In this document: in pieces, positions 45,000 to 52,881 of the stretch | How positions within the stretch are numbered: the stretch's first letter is position 1 | Layout of the letters: the number at the start of each line of letters is the position of its first letter | Assembly: GCF_021655115.1 (NCBI RefSeq) | Contig: NZ_PPXY01000001.1 | Coordinates: forward strand, 57,322-121,321 | Source: Clostridium sp. Cult3 | GTDB lineage: Bacteria > Bacillota > Clostridia > Tissierellales > Tepidimicrobiaceae | Reading direction: 5' to 3' | DNA: 64,000 nucleotides | Notes under the pieces: model-generated | The model's input: the letters and a program-made list of their open reading frames with translations, nothing else | Database searches by the model: none | Told to the model about the DNA's origin: nothing | Made by a program: the position numbers and the translations under genes

Positions 45000-46079
45000 A
45001 TGTTTAAAGATGGTAGGTATAAGAAGGTGCTAGCAACTACAATCTTGCTAGTATTAGCCTTAAGTACAGTGGCTATAGCTGCAAATAATATTTATGATAA
45101 AAAGCTTACTGCTACCCATGGTAGAATTAAGTTTAAAGTAGATGGTAAGGATGTAACTAGCCAAATAGAAAGCAAATATGGTTCACCAGCTTTTGTAGTT
45201 AAAGAATACGGTAGTCGTTCCTATGTTCCTGTAAGGGCTATAGCCGAGCTAATGGGTTTGGAAGTTAAATATGATGATGGAACCCATACTGCAGAGATTA
45301 TTGACCCTAAATCTAAGGAATATGAAGAAGAACTTGATAAGAAAGATAAAGAAATAGCCGAACTAAAAAAGGAAATAGAAAAGTTAAAGAAAAATGTTGT
45401 AGAAGAAAAAGACCTAAAGGCTATACAGAAAAAGATAAATAGTAAATATGGTACCTATGAAGATGCTGATTTTGACATAATCTTAAAGGAAAGCAAAAGT
45501 AGAATAGATGTTACTATAACAATGGATTTGAGAGATGGTAGACAAGAAAGTGCTTGGCTTAGAATGAGACATAATAATAAAAAGGATATGATAGAAGATA
45601 TAGTAGATATCATATCATCAGAATTCACTAATCTAGATATTTATGGTTCCATATATGATGAATATTTAAGAAAAGATGTTCTTTCCTTTAATAAAAGACA
45701 GAATAGCAGTTTAAGTATTACTTATTATGATAGTGGAAGAGGTACTTATGATGGAGATATAGATGATATAGTATATGATGAGTTTTATAAAGAAGGAATA
45801 AGGAATGTTTATGTATCTAACCTTGATTCAAATAACTATAACATTTACTTAGATATAGATATCCCTTATAGTTACAGAGGTGAATGGAGAGATCTAAGGA
45901 AAGAAGAAAGACTAGATATTTTAGATAGAATCTCAGATAAAATTTTTTACTACTATGACTATGACTATTATTACAACTACTATGACTATGACAGAGTAAT
46001 AATTGATGTTTATGTAGACGAAGGATATGAAGGAAGATATATAAGAAACTATGACGAGAAATATGGAACTTTTGACTAA
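45000..46079 (+). CDS. Secreted stalk-domain protein with coiled coil
   Basis: 359 residues. The signal peptide ends AIAA (about residue 28). Residues about 35-100 match the copper-amine-oxidase-N-like stalk domain (RSYVPVRAIAELMGLEVKYDD). A heptad-like coiled coil (EYEEELDKKDKEIAELKKEIEKL) occupies about 105-135. The C-terminal 210 residues are charged and rich in Tyr and Asp, ending in YYDYDYYYNYYDYD. No enzyme motif is seen. The start ATG follows GGGAGGG. It is probably an envelope protein; the function of the C-terminal part is unknown. Confidence 0.78.
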   Translation: MFKDGRYKKVLATTILLVLALSTVAIAANNIYDKKLTATHGRIKFKVDGKDVTSQIESKYGSPAFVVKEYGSRSYVPVRAIAELMGLEVKYDDGTHTAEIIDPKSKEYEEELDKKDKEIAELKKEIEKLKKNVVEEKDLKAIQKKINSKYGTYEDADFDIILKESKSRIDVTITMDLRDGRQESAWLRMRHNNKKDMIEDIVDIISSEFTNLDIYGSIYDEYLRKDVLSFNKRQNSSLSITYYDSGRGTYDGDIDDIVYDEFYKEGIRNVYVSNLDSNNYNIYLDIDIPYSYRGEWRDLRKEERLDILDRISDKIFYYYDYDYYYNYYDYDRVIIDVYVDEGYEGRYIRNYDEKYGTFD

Positions 46080-46177
46080 ACATTAAAATACTCGTTATAT
46101 TTGTCTGTCAGGCAAATATGTAAAGCGTTTTATTGTTTATCAACCTATTAAACTATACACTTCACAAGTAATAATAA

Positions 46178-46310
46178 AAAATCTCCACCCCCGGCACTAA
46201 CTTACTAACTATCATGACTTAGTGGGGCAAAGGGGAATGAAAATAGAACAATAATATACTTTCGGGTGAACTTATTGAGAGCGGAGGACATAAATAAAGG
46301 AGAGCCAATC
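46178..46310 (+). repeat. CCCCCGGCACTAAC repeat, copy 4, with extended module
   Basis: ATCTCCACCCCCGGCACTAA, then CTTACTAACTATCATG and CAAAGGGGAATGAAAAT, a stretch seen again at 58250-58310. It then shows GAACTTATTGAGAGCGGAGG followed by ATAAATAAAGGAG, resembling the leader of the small membrane protein genes at 46803 and 51315. No gene follows it here. Confidence 0.65.
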
Positions 46311-46323
46311 CTAAGGTGATATG

Positions 46324-46387
46324 ATACTTCCAAAGTAGACAGTCTAATTAATTAAAAATTAGATTATCTACTTGGAGGTATTTTTTA
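46324..46387. terminator. Long imperfect hairpin with T-run
   Basis: ATACTTCCAAAGTAGAC...TCTAAT pairs with ATTAGATTATCTACTTGGAG and GTAT, followed by six T. It has no obvious gene directly upstream. Confidence 0.7.
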
Positions 46388-46453
46388 TTTTGGGAATTTA
46401 GGCATATAGAATCTTTCTATTGTACCACAATTGTTTATAAAACAATTCAATTT

Positions 46454-46636
46454 ATTACAATAACAGTAGTCATAGAAGACGGGAACCAATTGGTGATAAT
46501 GAACGAAGTTACAACTGATGAAAATGGTGAATTTAGCCATACCTTTAAAGTTCCAGAAGGAATCAAGATATTCGTATGGGATAATTTCCATAGTATGAAG
46601 AACCTACTACCCTATGCAGAAATAAACCAAATATAG
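46454..46636 (+). pseudogene. C-terminal fragment of a surface protein
   Basis: The frame (open back into the hairpin, without a usable start) reads ITVVIEDGNQLVIMNEVTT, then FSHTFKVPEGIKIFVWDNFHS and ends MKNLLPYAEINQI. The close of this type (F-x-W-D-x-x-x-x-M-x-P-L) is common at the ends of secreted Ig-like surface proteins in Clostridia. Only the tail remains. Confidence 0.6.
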
Positions 46637-46640
46637 ATAA

Positions 46641-46671
46641 AAAACCTTTCAGCTTTTTGCTGAAGGGTTTT
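46641..46671 (+). terminator. Terminator after the surface-protein fragment
   Basis: AAAACCTTTCAGC-TTTTT-GCTGAAGGGTTTT followed by a T-rich run. Its presence shows that the fragment once ended a real gene. Confidence 0.75.
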
Positions 46672-46715
46672 CTATATTTTTGTAGAATATGGTTAATGAG
46701 AGAGGTGATATATAT

Positions 46716-46780
46716 AAACATCCGCCCCCCGACAAAGTATCCATCCCCGGCACTAACTTACGAACTTATTGAGGACAGAG
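46716..46780 (+). repeat. CCCCCGGCACTAAC repeat, copy 5 (double unit)
   Basis: ACATCCGCCCCCCGACAAAG and TATCCATCCCCGGCACTAAC, then TTACGAACTTATTGAGGAC. It runs directly into the ribosome site of the small membrane protein gene, as does copy 6 at 51248. Confidence 0.8.
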
Positions 46781-46802
46781 GGCACAAATAAAGGAGGATG
46801 CC

Positions 46803-46970
46803 ATGATATTAGGATGTTTGATTACAATTTTAGCTTTTGTATTTACATTGGTTATTTTAGTTTTCACAGGCGTAGCCATCACCTTTGGGCTATTAGCTAG
46901 GACATTAATTCCTTTCGTACTTATAGCTATAGGTATTAGTATTATTAATAAAAATAGAAATAGATTTTGA
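46803..46970 (+). CDS. Small two-helix membrane protein (copy 1)
   Basis: 55 residues, beginning MILGCLITILAFVFTLVILV with a second hydrophobic stretch (LLARTLIPFVLIAIGISII) and a short basic end (NKNRNRF). The ATG follows AAAGGAGG. A near-identical copy lies at 51315. The family is not recognised: small membrane regulators, holin-like or toxin-like peptides are all possible. Upstream is the CCCCGGCAC repeat, and the similarity between the two copies continues about 60 bases past the stop, so the whole block was duplicated. Confidence 0.65.
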   Translation: MILGCLITILAFVFTLVILVFTGVAITFGLLARTLIPFVLIAIGISIINKNRNRF

Positions 46971-47117
46971 TGTGGTAAAAAACAAAGAAATTAGTAGATT
47001 TATCTGCTGGATTCTGTAAAAAATGCTATAATATTATTATAATTGTATATATACTATAGTAAACTTAGTTGGAATAGGTGTTTGTTTGCATCTGGATAAG
47101 TTGAAAGGAGTAATTTT

Positions 47118-47681
47118 ATGAATAAAAAGGACATAGATTTAGAACAAATAAAAAAGGATGTTAAGAAGGTGTTTTTGGAATTATTGGAATCAGCGGAATT
47201 AAAGCCAGGTGAAGCTGTAGTATTAGGCGGAAGTACAAGTGAGATCGTTGGCAAGACAATAGGTTTATCTACTAATATTGAAGTAGCAAAGGCTATATTA
47301 GATGTATTAGTGCCAATTACAAAGGAAAAAGGGATATATCTTGTAGTTCAGGGCTGTGAACATATTAACAGAGCCTTAGTTGTGGAAAAGGAATATGCTA
47401 TAAAACACAACTTGGAAACAGTAAATGTAATACCTGTAACAACTGCTGGTGGTGGATTTGCTACTGCAGCCATGGAATCCTTTGATGATCCTGTTGTAGT
47501 AGAGAAGGTTGGTGTACAAGCAGGTATCGATATAGGGGATGTATTTATTGGCATGCATTTAAAAGGCGTAGGTGTAGTTGTAAGAAGTGATATCAAAGAA
47601 ATAGGTAAAGCACATTTAAGTATGATACGAACTAGACCTAAATTAATAGGTGGAGACAGGGCTGTTCATAGAAAAATATAG
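47118..47681 (+). CDS. DUF436 / YwlG family protein (TIGR01440)
   Basis: 187 residues, the usual length. Family signatures are LKPGEAVVLGGSTSEIVG, the QGCEHINRALVVE region near residues 80-92, TTAGGGFATAAMESF and the C-terminal RTRPKLIGGDRAVH. The family is widespread in Firmicutes, often near glyA or upp, and has no firmly known function. The start ATG follows GAAAGGAG. Here it stands alone, with a strong terminator after it. Confidence 0.9.
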   Translation: MNKKDIDLEQIKKDVKKVFLELLESAELKPGEAVVLGGSTSEIVGKTIGLSTNIEVAKAILDVLVPITKEKGIYLVVQGCEHINRALVVEKEYAIKHNLETVNVIPVTTAGGGFATAAMESFDDPVVVEKVGVQAGIDIGDVFIGMHLKGVGVVVRSDIKEIGKAHLSMIRTRPKLIGGDRAVHRKI

Positions 47682-47756
47682 GAAAGGATTTTATATTGTA
47701 GCCTGTATTGAAATAAATTTTGTTGAATGACCATATAGTATATTTATTAGAAAATT

Positions 47757-47808
47757 CCTCCTAAATTCTCTATTTAATATATATAAGAGAATTTAGGAGG
47801 AGTTTTTT
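47757..47808 (+). terminator. Terminator after the YwlG-like gene
   Basis: CCTCCTAAATTCTCT, a 14-base loop, AGAGAATTTAGGAGG and AGTTTTTT: a perfect 15-bp stem. The following 200 bases up to the next gene hold only its promoter. Confidence 0.85.
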
Positions 47809-47963
47809 ATGTAGTAAACATCTGATATCATGAAAAATAGAGGGAAAAGAAATTTATCTGAGAATTAAAAAACGAAGATATAAGGTTGAACCTCTAATTG
47901 CTTAATTGTTTTGCCTAAAAATTGTACATAAAGCATATATAAGTAGCTTGTTAGATATTATAT

Positions 47964-47991
47964 TTGAGTTAAGTTAGAAGATTGGTATAAT
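47964..47991 (+). promoter_or_regulatory. Promoter of the two-gene PLD-like operon
   Basis: TTGAGT (47964-47969), 16 bases and TATAAT (47986-47991), about 35 bases before the start. Confidence 0.6.
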
Positions 47992-48027
47992 TATAAATAA
48001 TACTAATTGGGAAAAGGTGGGATAGCT

Positions 48028-49662
48028 TTGAGGGAGAATCGGGATAAAGAAAAACAATTAGTAAAAAGGGACTTTGATTTACTTATAGAAAAAGGAAATC
48101 TAGGTTTTTATAATAGTTGTGAGATAACAACTATATTTTTATATGATAACACTATTAAAAAAGCTAAGAACTTTTATACCATAGTTGTTTTTGAAGAAAG
48201 AGAAAAGTCCATTTCTAATGAAAAGTCTTTTATTACTAATAAGCCTATTAATATAGATAAACAATATAGACTAGGTATTATAAGATATCAAAGAACTATA
48301 GAAGAATTAGAAAAGGATTTCATTGTATTGCTGAGAGAAAATAAATGGGCTTATGATGAAAATGATTTAATTATAGGAAATTTAAAACCTTTACCAAAGC
48401 AATTTATACCTAAGGATGGCACTGAAACTGTGCCACTTAACTCTGTATTAAAGAATAATTTTTACAATGGATCCTATGTATTAGAATTTTTTGACCAAGA
48501 AAAACAGGAGCTAAGGGATGTATTAGAATCGGACAAACTACTAGGAAAGATATGTAAATGTGTTACAGAACTTCTCCCCATTGATTTACTATATATTAGA
48601 GATAGAATTGGTAATATAATCTTCCAATTTCCTAGTATGATGCTTACCTTAGATACAAAACCATTAAGCTCATGGGAAGGAATGGAAGCACAAATAGCAT
48701 GGCATCCTTTTTTTAATGATTTGGATAAGATCTCCATTCAAACTAGTAGTCATTTTGATAATAATATTATGGGGTTCTATCAACTTGACCAAATTAACCA
48801 TAATTCCAATGAATTGTATACAGGAAATTCAAATGATATGAATGATACTATTATATTTAATAAAGAAAATGGGTTAATATTAAGTTGCTTTTCCGCTAGT
48901 TTTATGAAGGACATTCATATTTCAGGTTATATATCTTCGGCGTTCCAAGAAGCGCGAATTATAAAGTCATTTGACAAGGATGATAACTTAGTTAAGAATA
49001 TTGAAATTCCAATAGTTTATAGCACAGGTAGAGATAAACCCCATAAAATGGACCATTCGGATTGGATTTCTAATCGAATTTATGAAAATGAAAAGAAAAG
49101 ATTAGAAAGAGATTTAATATTTGTACAATATGGAAACAAAACAAATGATAGAAACAAGGCCTTAGAAGATTTAAGAACTTTAATTGGACGTCATGGTGAA
49201 GATGGTATTTATTTATGGGATCCTTATTTAAGTTATAGGGATATTTTGGATACTATCTATTATTATGAAGTAGCTGGTGTTCCTATGAGAGCTATTAACT
49301 CCTATAAGAAACAAAAAAATCTTAATGGTAAAAAGGAAATTTCTAAGGACAAAAAAACATATAGGACTTGGGTAGAAAATCAAATAAAAAATTTTGAATT
49401 ATGCAGTAATCATTTAGGGATAGATTTGGAATTAAGATGTCAACATGATCAATATGGATGGCCATTTCATGATAGGTTTATAATCTTTCCTTTGAGAGAT
49501 AGGAGACCTAGGGCATGGTCTTTAGGAACTTCCATTAATTCCTTTGGGAAAGAGCATCATATCTTACAGGAAGTCGGCAATGCAAAGATGATTTTAGATG
49601 CCTTTATGGAACTATGGGAAGAACTTCAAGATCCAGAGTGTTTAGTTTGGAGGTCAAAATGA
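48028..49662 (+). CDS. VPA1262-like protein with PLD-like C-terminal domain; candidate defence gene
   Basis: 544 residues from the TTG at 48028, which lies after AAAAGGTGG; a TTG at 48007 precedes that site. The N-terminal 350 residues resemble proteins annotated as VPA1262 family. The C-terminal part looks like a phospholipase-D-type nuclease: GEDGIYLWDPYLSYRDIL, VAGVPMRAI, then FHDRFIIF and SLGTSINSFG. In HKD form this is H-x-R rather than H-x-K, so catalysis is uncertain. PLD-like nucleases are frequent in phage-defence operons. The next gene overlaps by four bases (ATGA). AT-content is higher than in nearby housekeeping genes, which fits acquired DNA. Function is an inference. Confidence 0.6.
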   Translation: MRENRDKEKQLVKRDFDLLIEKGNLGFYNSCEITTIFLYDNTIKKAKNFYTIVVFEEREKSISNEKSFITNKPINIDKQYRLGIIRYQRTIEELEKDFIVLLRENKWAYDENDLIIGNLKPLPKQFIPKDGTETVPLNSVLKNNFYNGSYVLEFFDQEKQELRDVLESDKLLGKICKCVTELLPIDLLYIRDRIGNIIFQFPSMMLTLDTKPLSSWEGMEAQIAWHPFFNDLDKISIQTSSHFDNNIMGFYQLDQINHNSNELYTGNSNDMNDTIIFNKENGLILSCFSASFMKDIHISGYISSAFQEARIIKSFDKDDNLVKNIEIPIVYSTGRDKPHKMDHSDWISNRIYENEKKRLERDLIFVQYGNKTNDRNKALEDLRTLIGRHGEDGIYLWDPYLSYRDILDTIYYYEVAGVPMRAINSYKKQKNLNGKKEISKDKKTYRTWVENQIKNFELCSNHLGIDLELRCQHDQYGWPFHDRFIIFPLRDRRPRAWSLGTSINSFGKEHHILQEVGNAKMILDAFMELWEELQDPECLVWRSK

Positions 49663-51173
49663 GAGAAGTTTTATTTAAAAATTATACTGAAAAAGTAATT
49701 AATTCTATTGATAGATTAGAGTTAAATGATTCACTATTATATTTGGATTCTATTCTGGAGAATAGTGAGGTAAAAGATATTCTAAATGGAGGAAAATCTT
49801 TAGAAAAAACCTATAAATATTTAAATGAAAAGTTAGGGTTTATTAATAAATATGAGTATGGATTTTATGTAGAAGAAATAGACAATCAAGATGTCATAGA
49901 AGGAGCTAAAGCACTGATAACAGCTAAGTATTTTATTTCAAAAGGTATAAATAGAGGAGATCTCAAGGAAATAATAAAGGGAATTTTGATATTAAATTAT
50001 TTCGAGCTTTCTTTTGGTCAATTGATAGAAATAGAGGATTTTACTAAAGAGGAAAGAAGAGTATTATCGATAAAACTAAAAGAATTCTTATCGGCACTAT
50101 CTATTAAAATAAGTATGCCAAATGATGCTCCTTATAATGAAAAAAGATATTTTGAAGAATATGAAAATGGAATTAGAGAAAAAAACATGAAAAAAGTGTA
50201 TGATTTTATAGAGGCTATAAAAAGGGGCAGAGGCTATGGTCTTAGAGAAGTAATGAGAGGGTTGATTAAATTTATTTCTTTTATTAATCCTATTCTTCTT
50301 AAAAAAACAATCTCCGAAAGGACTGATCCTTTAGAAATCCTTGCAATGATAGAACCCCTAGAAGATGATGAAAAATTGATAATGGGTCTAGGAGAAGATA
50401 TTAAAAATGAATGGGTATTAGTAGGGATTATTTATCAGATTTTAGATAATAATCGGAATAAAAGACTTGGAGATAATGTATTAGATGCAATGAGGACAAT
50501 TTTAGATCAATTATGGACTATAAATGAAGAGCTATTTTTCCAATGTATAAATTATTTCGGTAATTATGAAGACTTTAATATTATTTTAGGAAGAGTGCTA
50601 GGAAGGGCTAACAGGGAAACTATTTTGAAATATGTTAGCAGCTATAGGATATCAGAATATAGAGGTGATTGGGAAAATGATCGATTATTTATTGAAAATT
50701 TTATGAACGAATCAGAAGAAGAGAATAGCCTTTTCTTATGTAGTGAGATGTTTAAAAAATGGGAAAGATATTTAAAAGATTTTATAAAACAAAATAAATA
50801 TATTCAAGGGCCCATATATACCAATTGTTTTTATATGATCGTCTATTATTTTTTGTTAAGAAAAAACCAGCAGGAAGATTTTTTGCAAGAATTAGAAAAA
50901 ATCATATTTGAAATTTTGGAAATAAATTATATTTGGTGTGAGAGTTCAATTGAGATTAGAGCAAGATTTTTTATAAATTTAACGTATCTTTATTTATTGA
51001 GTATTGAGTGCAGACATAAGGCCTATGTTCTAGCTACAAAGGAAGAGCTAGTTTCGAAATTACAAATGTTTTTTAAGGATGAAAGAATATGGCTTTATTA
51101 TTTTAATACTTTAGATAAACCATCTTTTCTGAAAGAAATAGAGGAAAATTTCACTTTGACAAGTAATGGATAA
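49659..51173 (+). CDS. Helical protein of unknown function, partner of the PLD-like protein
   Basis: 504 residues from the ATG at 49659 (after TTTGGAGGTC), which overlaps the stop of the upstream gene as ATGA and so is translationally coupled. An upstream in-frame start at 49614 lies within that gene and is rejected. The protein is almost wholly alpha-helical by eye, rich in Leu, Glu, Lys and Ile, with ARM/HEAT-like spacing, and has no motif I recognise. Coupling to a PLD-like protein suggests a two-component system in which it may be the sensor or regulator, which is inferred. Confidence 0.6.
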   Translation: MREVLFKNYTEKVINSIDRLELNDSLLYLDSILENSEVKDILNGGKSLEKTYKYLNEKLGFINKYEYGFYVEEIDNQDVIEGAKALITAKYFISKGINRGDLKEIIKGILILNYFELSFGQLIEIEDFTKEERRVLSIKLKEFLSALSIKISMPNDAPYNEKRYFEEYENGIREKNMKKVYDFIEAIKRGRGYGLREVMRGLIKFISFINPILLKKTISERTDPLEILAMIEPLEDDEKLIMGLGEDIKNEWVLVGIIYQILDNNRNKRLGDNVLDAMRTILDQLWTINEELFFQCINYFGNYEDFNIILGRVLGRANRETILKYVSSYRISEYRGDWENDRLFIENFMNESEEENSLFLCSEMFKKWERYLKDFIKQNKYIQGPIYTNCFYMIVYYFLLRKNQQEDFLQELEKIIFEILEINYIWCESSIEIRARFFINLTYLYLLSIECRHKAYVLATKEELVSKLQMFFKDERIWLYYFNTLDKPSFLKEIEENFTLTSNG

Positions 51174-51247
51174 GCATGAATTCAAAGACGAGAATAGAAG
51201 CACATAAAAAGAAGTAGATATTTTGGTATATTTAAAATATGCAATTA

Positions 51248-51550
51248 AAATATCCACCCCCGGCACTAACTTACGAACTTATTGAGGACGGAGGTACAAA
51301 TAAAGGAGAACGCCATGATATTGGGATGTTTGATTACAATTTTAGTTTTTGTATTTACATTGGTTGTCTTAGTTTTTACAGGTGTAGCCATCACCTTTGG
51401 GCTATTAGCTAGGATATTAATTCCTTTCGTACTCATAGCTATAGGTATTAGTATTATTAATAAAAATAGAAATGGATTTTGATGTGGTAAAAAACAAATA
51501 AACTAGTGGATCTATCTGATAGATTCTGTAAAAAATGCTATAATATTATT
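51248..51550 (+). repeat. CCCCCGGCACTAAC repeat copy 6 and duplicated block
   Basis: ATATCCACCCCCGGCACTAA, CTTACGAACTTATTGAGGAC, then the small membrane gene, and then GTAAAAAATGCTATAATATT at the far end. All of this is closely repeated from 46737-47037, so a block of about 300 bases has been duplicated across the YwlG-like and PLD-like genes. Confidence 0.8.
51315..51482 (+). CDS. Small two-helix membrane protein (copy 2)
   Basis: 55 residues, identical to the copy at 46803 except for about five substitutions (for example LVFVFTLVVLV for LAFVFTLVILV). The differences are mainly conservative, which suggests that both copies are under selection. The start ATG at 51315 follows AAAGGAG; the longer frame from 51282 includes the repeat border and is not used. 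Confidence 0.65.
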   Translation: MILGCLITILVFVFTLVVLVFTGVAITFGLLARILIPFVLIAIGISIINKNRNGF

Positions 51551-51586
51551 CCGAGAGATAATATATCAAGATTTAATAACTGACTT

Positions 51587-51694
51587 ATGGCATGCTATAT
51601 AATCAATATTAAAGAAATAGATGCTTTATTTGATGACTATAAACAAAATTCTGATAAACTAAATAGGATTGAAGAAGTATATAAACATGAATAA
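51587..51694 (+). CDS. Doubtful 35-residue ORF or gene fragment
   Basis: MACYIINIKEIDALFDDY followed by KQNSDKLNRIEEVYKHE. No ribosome site precedes the ATG. It may be the tail of a lost gene joined at the edge of the duplicated block. Confidence 0.2.
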   Translation: MACYIINIKEIDALFDDYKQNSDKLNRIEEVYKHE

Positions 51695-51732
51695 ATAATA
51701 CTTAGGAGAATAAAATAAGTTTAAGGTTCTTA

Positions 51733-51846
51733 TTGATTTTGGCCTTGTTTTAATATATAATGTATATGATAGGTGTGTTACTGATCGGTATCAGGCATGA
51801 ACCTTTATATGAATGATTTTTCATATGGGTTTGTGCCTTTTTGTTT
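51733..51846 (+). promoter_or_regulatory. Promoter, RAT site and conditional terminator of glcT
   Basis: TTGATT (51733-51738), 17 bases and TATAAT (51756-51761). Then GGTGTGTTACTGATCGGTAT overlaps the start of a terminator (GGCATGAACC...GGGTTTGTGCC, T-run at 51838). The GTGTTACTG motif recurs before the PTS gene. When GlcT binds this RNA antiterminator, the terminator cannot form. Confidence 0.8.
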
Positions 51847-51880
51847 TTTATTATCCTTACTTTAAAGGGAGGTGGGGAAA

Positions 51881-52720
51881 TTGGGGGAAAGAAAAGAATA
51901 CATTGTTAATAAGGCCTTAAACAATAATGTAATCCTTGCTTTTGATAAAACAAAAAAAGAAGAAGTAGTTTTGGTTGGAAAGGGTATTGGGTTTGGTAAA
52001 AAGGAAGGCCAAGTTACAGTACTGAGTGAGAACGAGATTGAAAAATCATTTTTAGCCTTCGATGAGAGTGCTAAGAAAGAATACTACCAACTTATAAGTC
52101 AATTAGATAGCAAGATCATAGGAGTAAGTGAAGAGATCATTGCAATGGCTGAAAAGGAATTTGGTCCACTGAATAGCCATATTCATATTGCATTAACGGA
52201 TCATATTAGCTTTGCAATAGATAGGATAAAGTCGGGCTTAGAGATGAGTAATCCCTTTATATATGAAATCAAGGCCTTATATGCTGATGAATTTAGGATT
52301 GGTAAGAGAGCTGAACAGATGATTAAAGATGAGACAGGGGTTGATATTTCCGAATCTGAGGTAGGATTCATAGCTCTTCATATTCATTCAGCTAGACAAA
52401 GTAAAAAAGTCGGAGAGACCATAAAGGATACAAAATTTTTGACAGATTTGGTAAATATAATTGAAGAGGAATTATCGGTTAATATTGACAATACTGGATT
52501 GACATATAGTCGTTTGATAAATCACCTTCGGGCTAGCATAAGTAGGATGGAGGAGCAGAAACATATTAAGAACCCGTTATTAGATACGATAAAGGAACAG
52601 TTTGGTGAATCCTATGAGATAGCTACAAAGTTAGGGAAATATATTCACAAAATGAAAGATGTACATGTATCCGATGATGAACTGGGATACTTGGCATTGC
52701 ATATAGAGAGAATTAAATAA
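51881..52720 (+). CDS. glcT: BglG/GlcT family transcriptional antiterminator
   Basis: 279 residues from the TTG at 51881, eight bases after AAAGGGAGG; a GTG at 51872 overlaps that site. Residues 1-55 are the CAT RNA-binding domain (IVNKALNNNVILAFD). Two PTS regulation domains follow with their phosphorylatable histidines: PRD1 (HIHIALTDHISFAIDR; FIALHIHSAR) and PRD2 (LINHLRASISR; YLALHIERI). The protein binds RAT sites in its own leader and in the PTS leader when the sugar is present, allowing read-through. In the absence of sugar, phosphorylation by the EII inactivates it. The symbol reflects family placement next to a glucose/GlcNAc-type EII. Confidence 0.85.
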   Translation: MGERKEYIVNKALNNNVILAFDKTKKEEVVLVGKGIGFGKKEGQVTVLSENEIEKSFLAFDESAKKEYYQLISQLDSKIIGVSEEIIAMAEKEFGPLNSHIHIALTDHISFAIDRIKSGLEMSNPFIYEIKALYADEFRIGKRAEQMIKDETGVDISESEVGFIALHIHSARQSKKVGETIKDTKFLTDLVNIIEEELSVNIDNTGLTYSRLINHLRASISRMEEQKHIKNPLLDTIKEQFGESYEIATKLGKYIHKMKDVHVSDDELGYLALHIERIK

Positions 52721-52725
52721 ACATA

Positions 52726-52802
52726 AAGGTGTGTTACTGAGTCAAATCAGGCATAAGCTTTTAATACAGGATTAATAGTATTAAATTGCTTATGCCTTTT
52801 TT
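52726..52802 (+). promoter_or_regulatory. RAT site and conditional terminator before the PTS gene
   Basis: AGGTGTGTTACTGAGTCAAA precedes AGGCATAAGC, a 29-base loop, GCTTATGCCT and TTTTTT. The GTGTTACTG and CAGGCAT parts match the glcT leader, so both transcripts should respond to the same antiterminator. Confidence 0.85.
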
Positions 52803-52881
52803 ATATAAATGGAAAGGAGGGTAGAGGATAGTTATAATTGGATATTTCATACAAAGTTAAAGTATAAGGAGGATTTATAAA

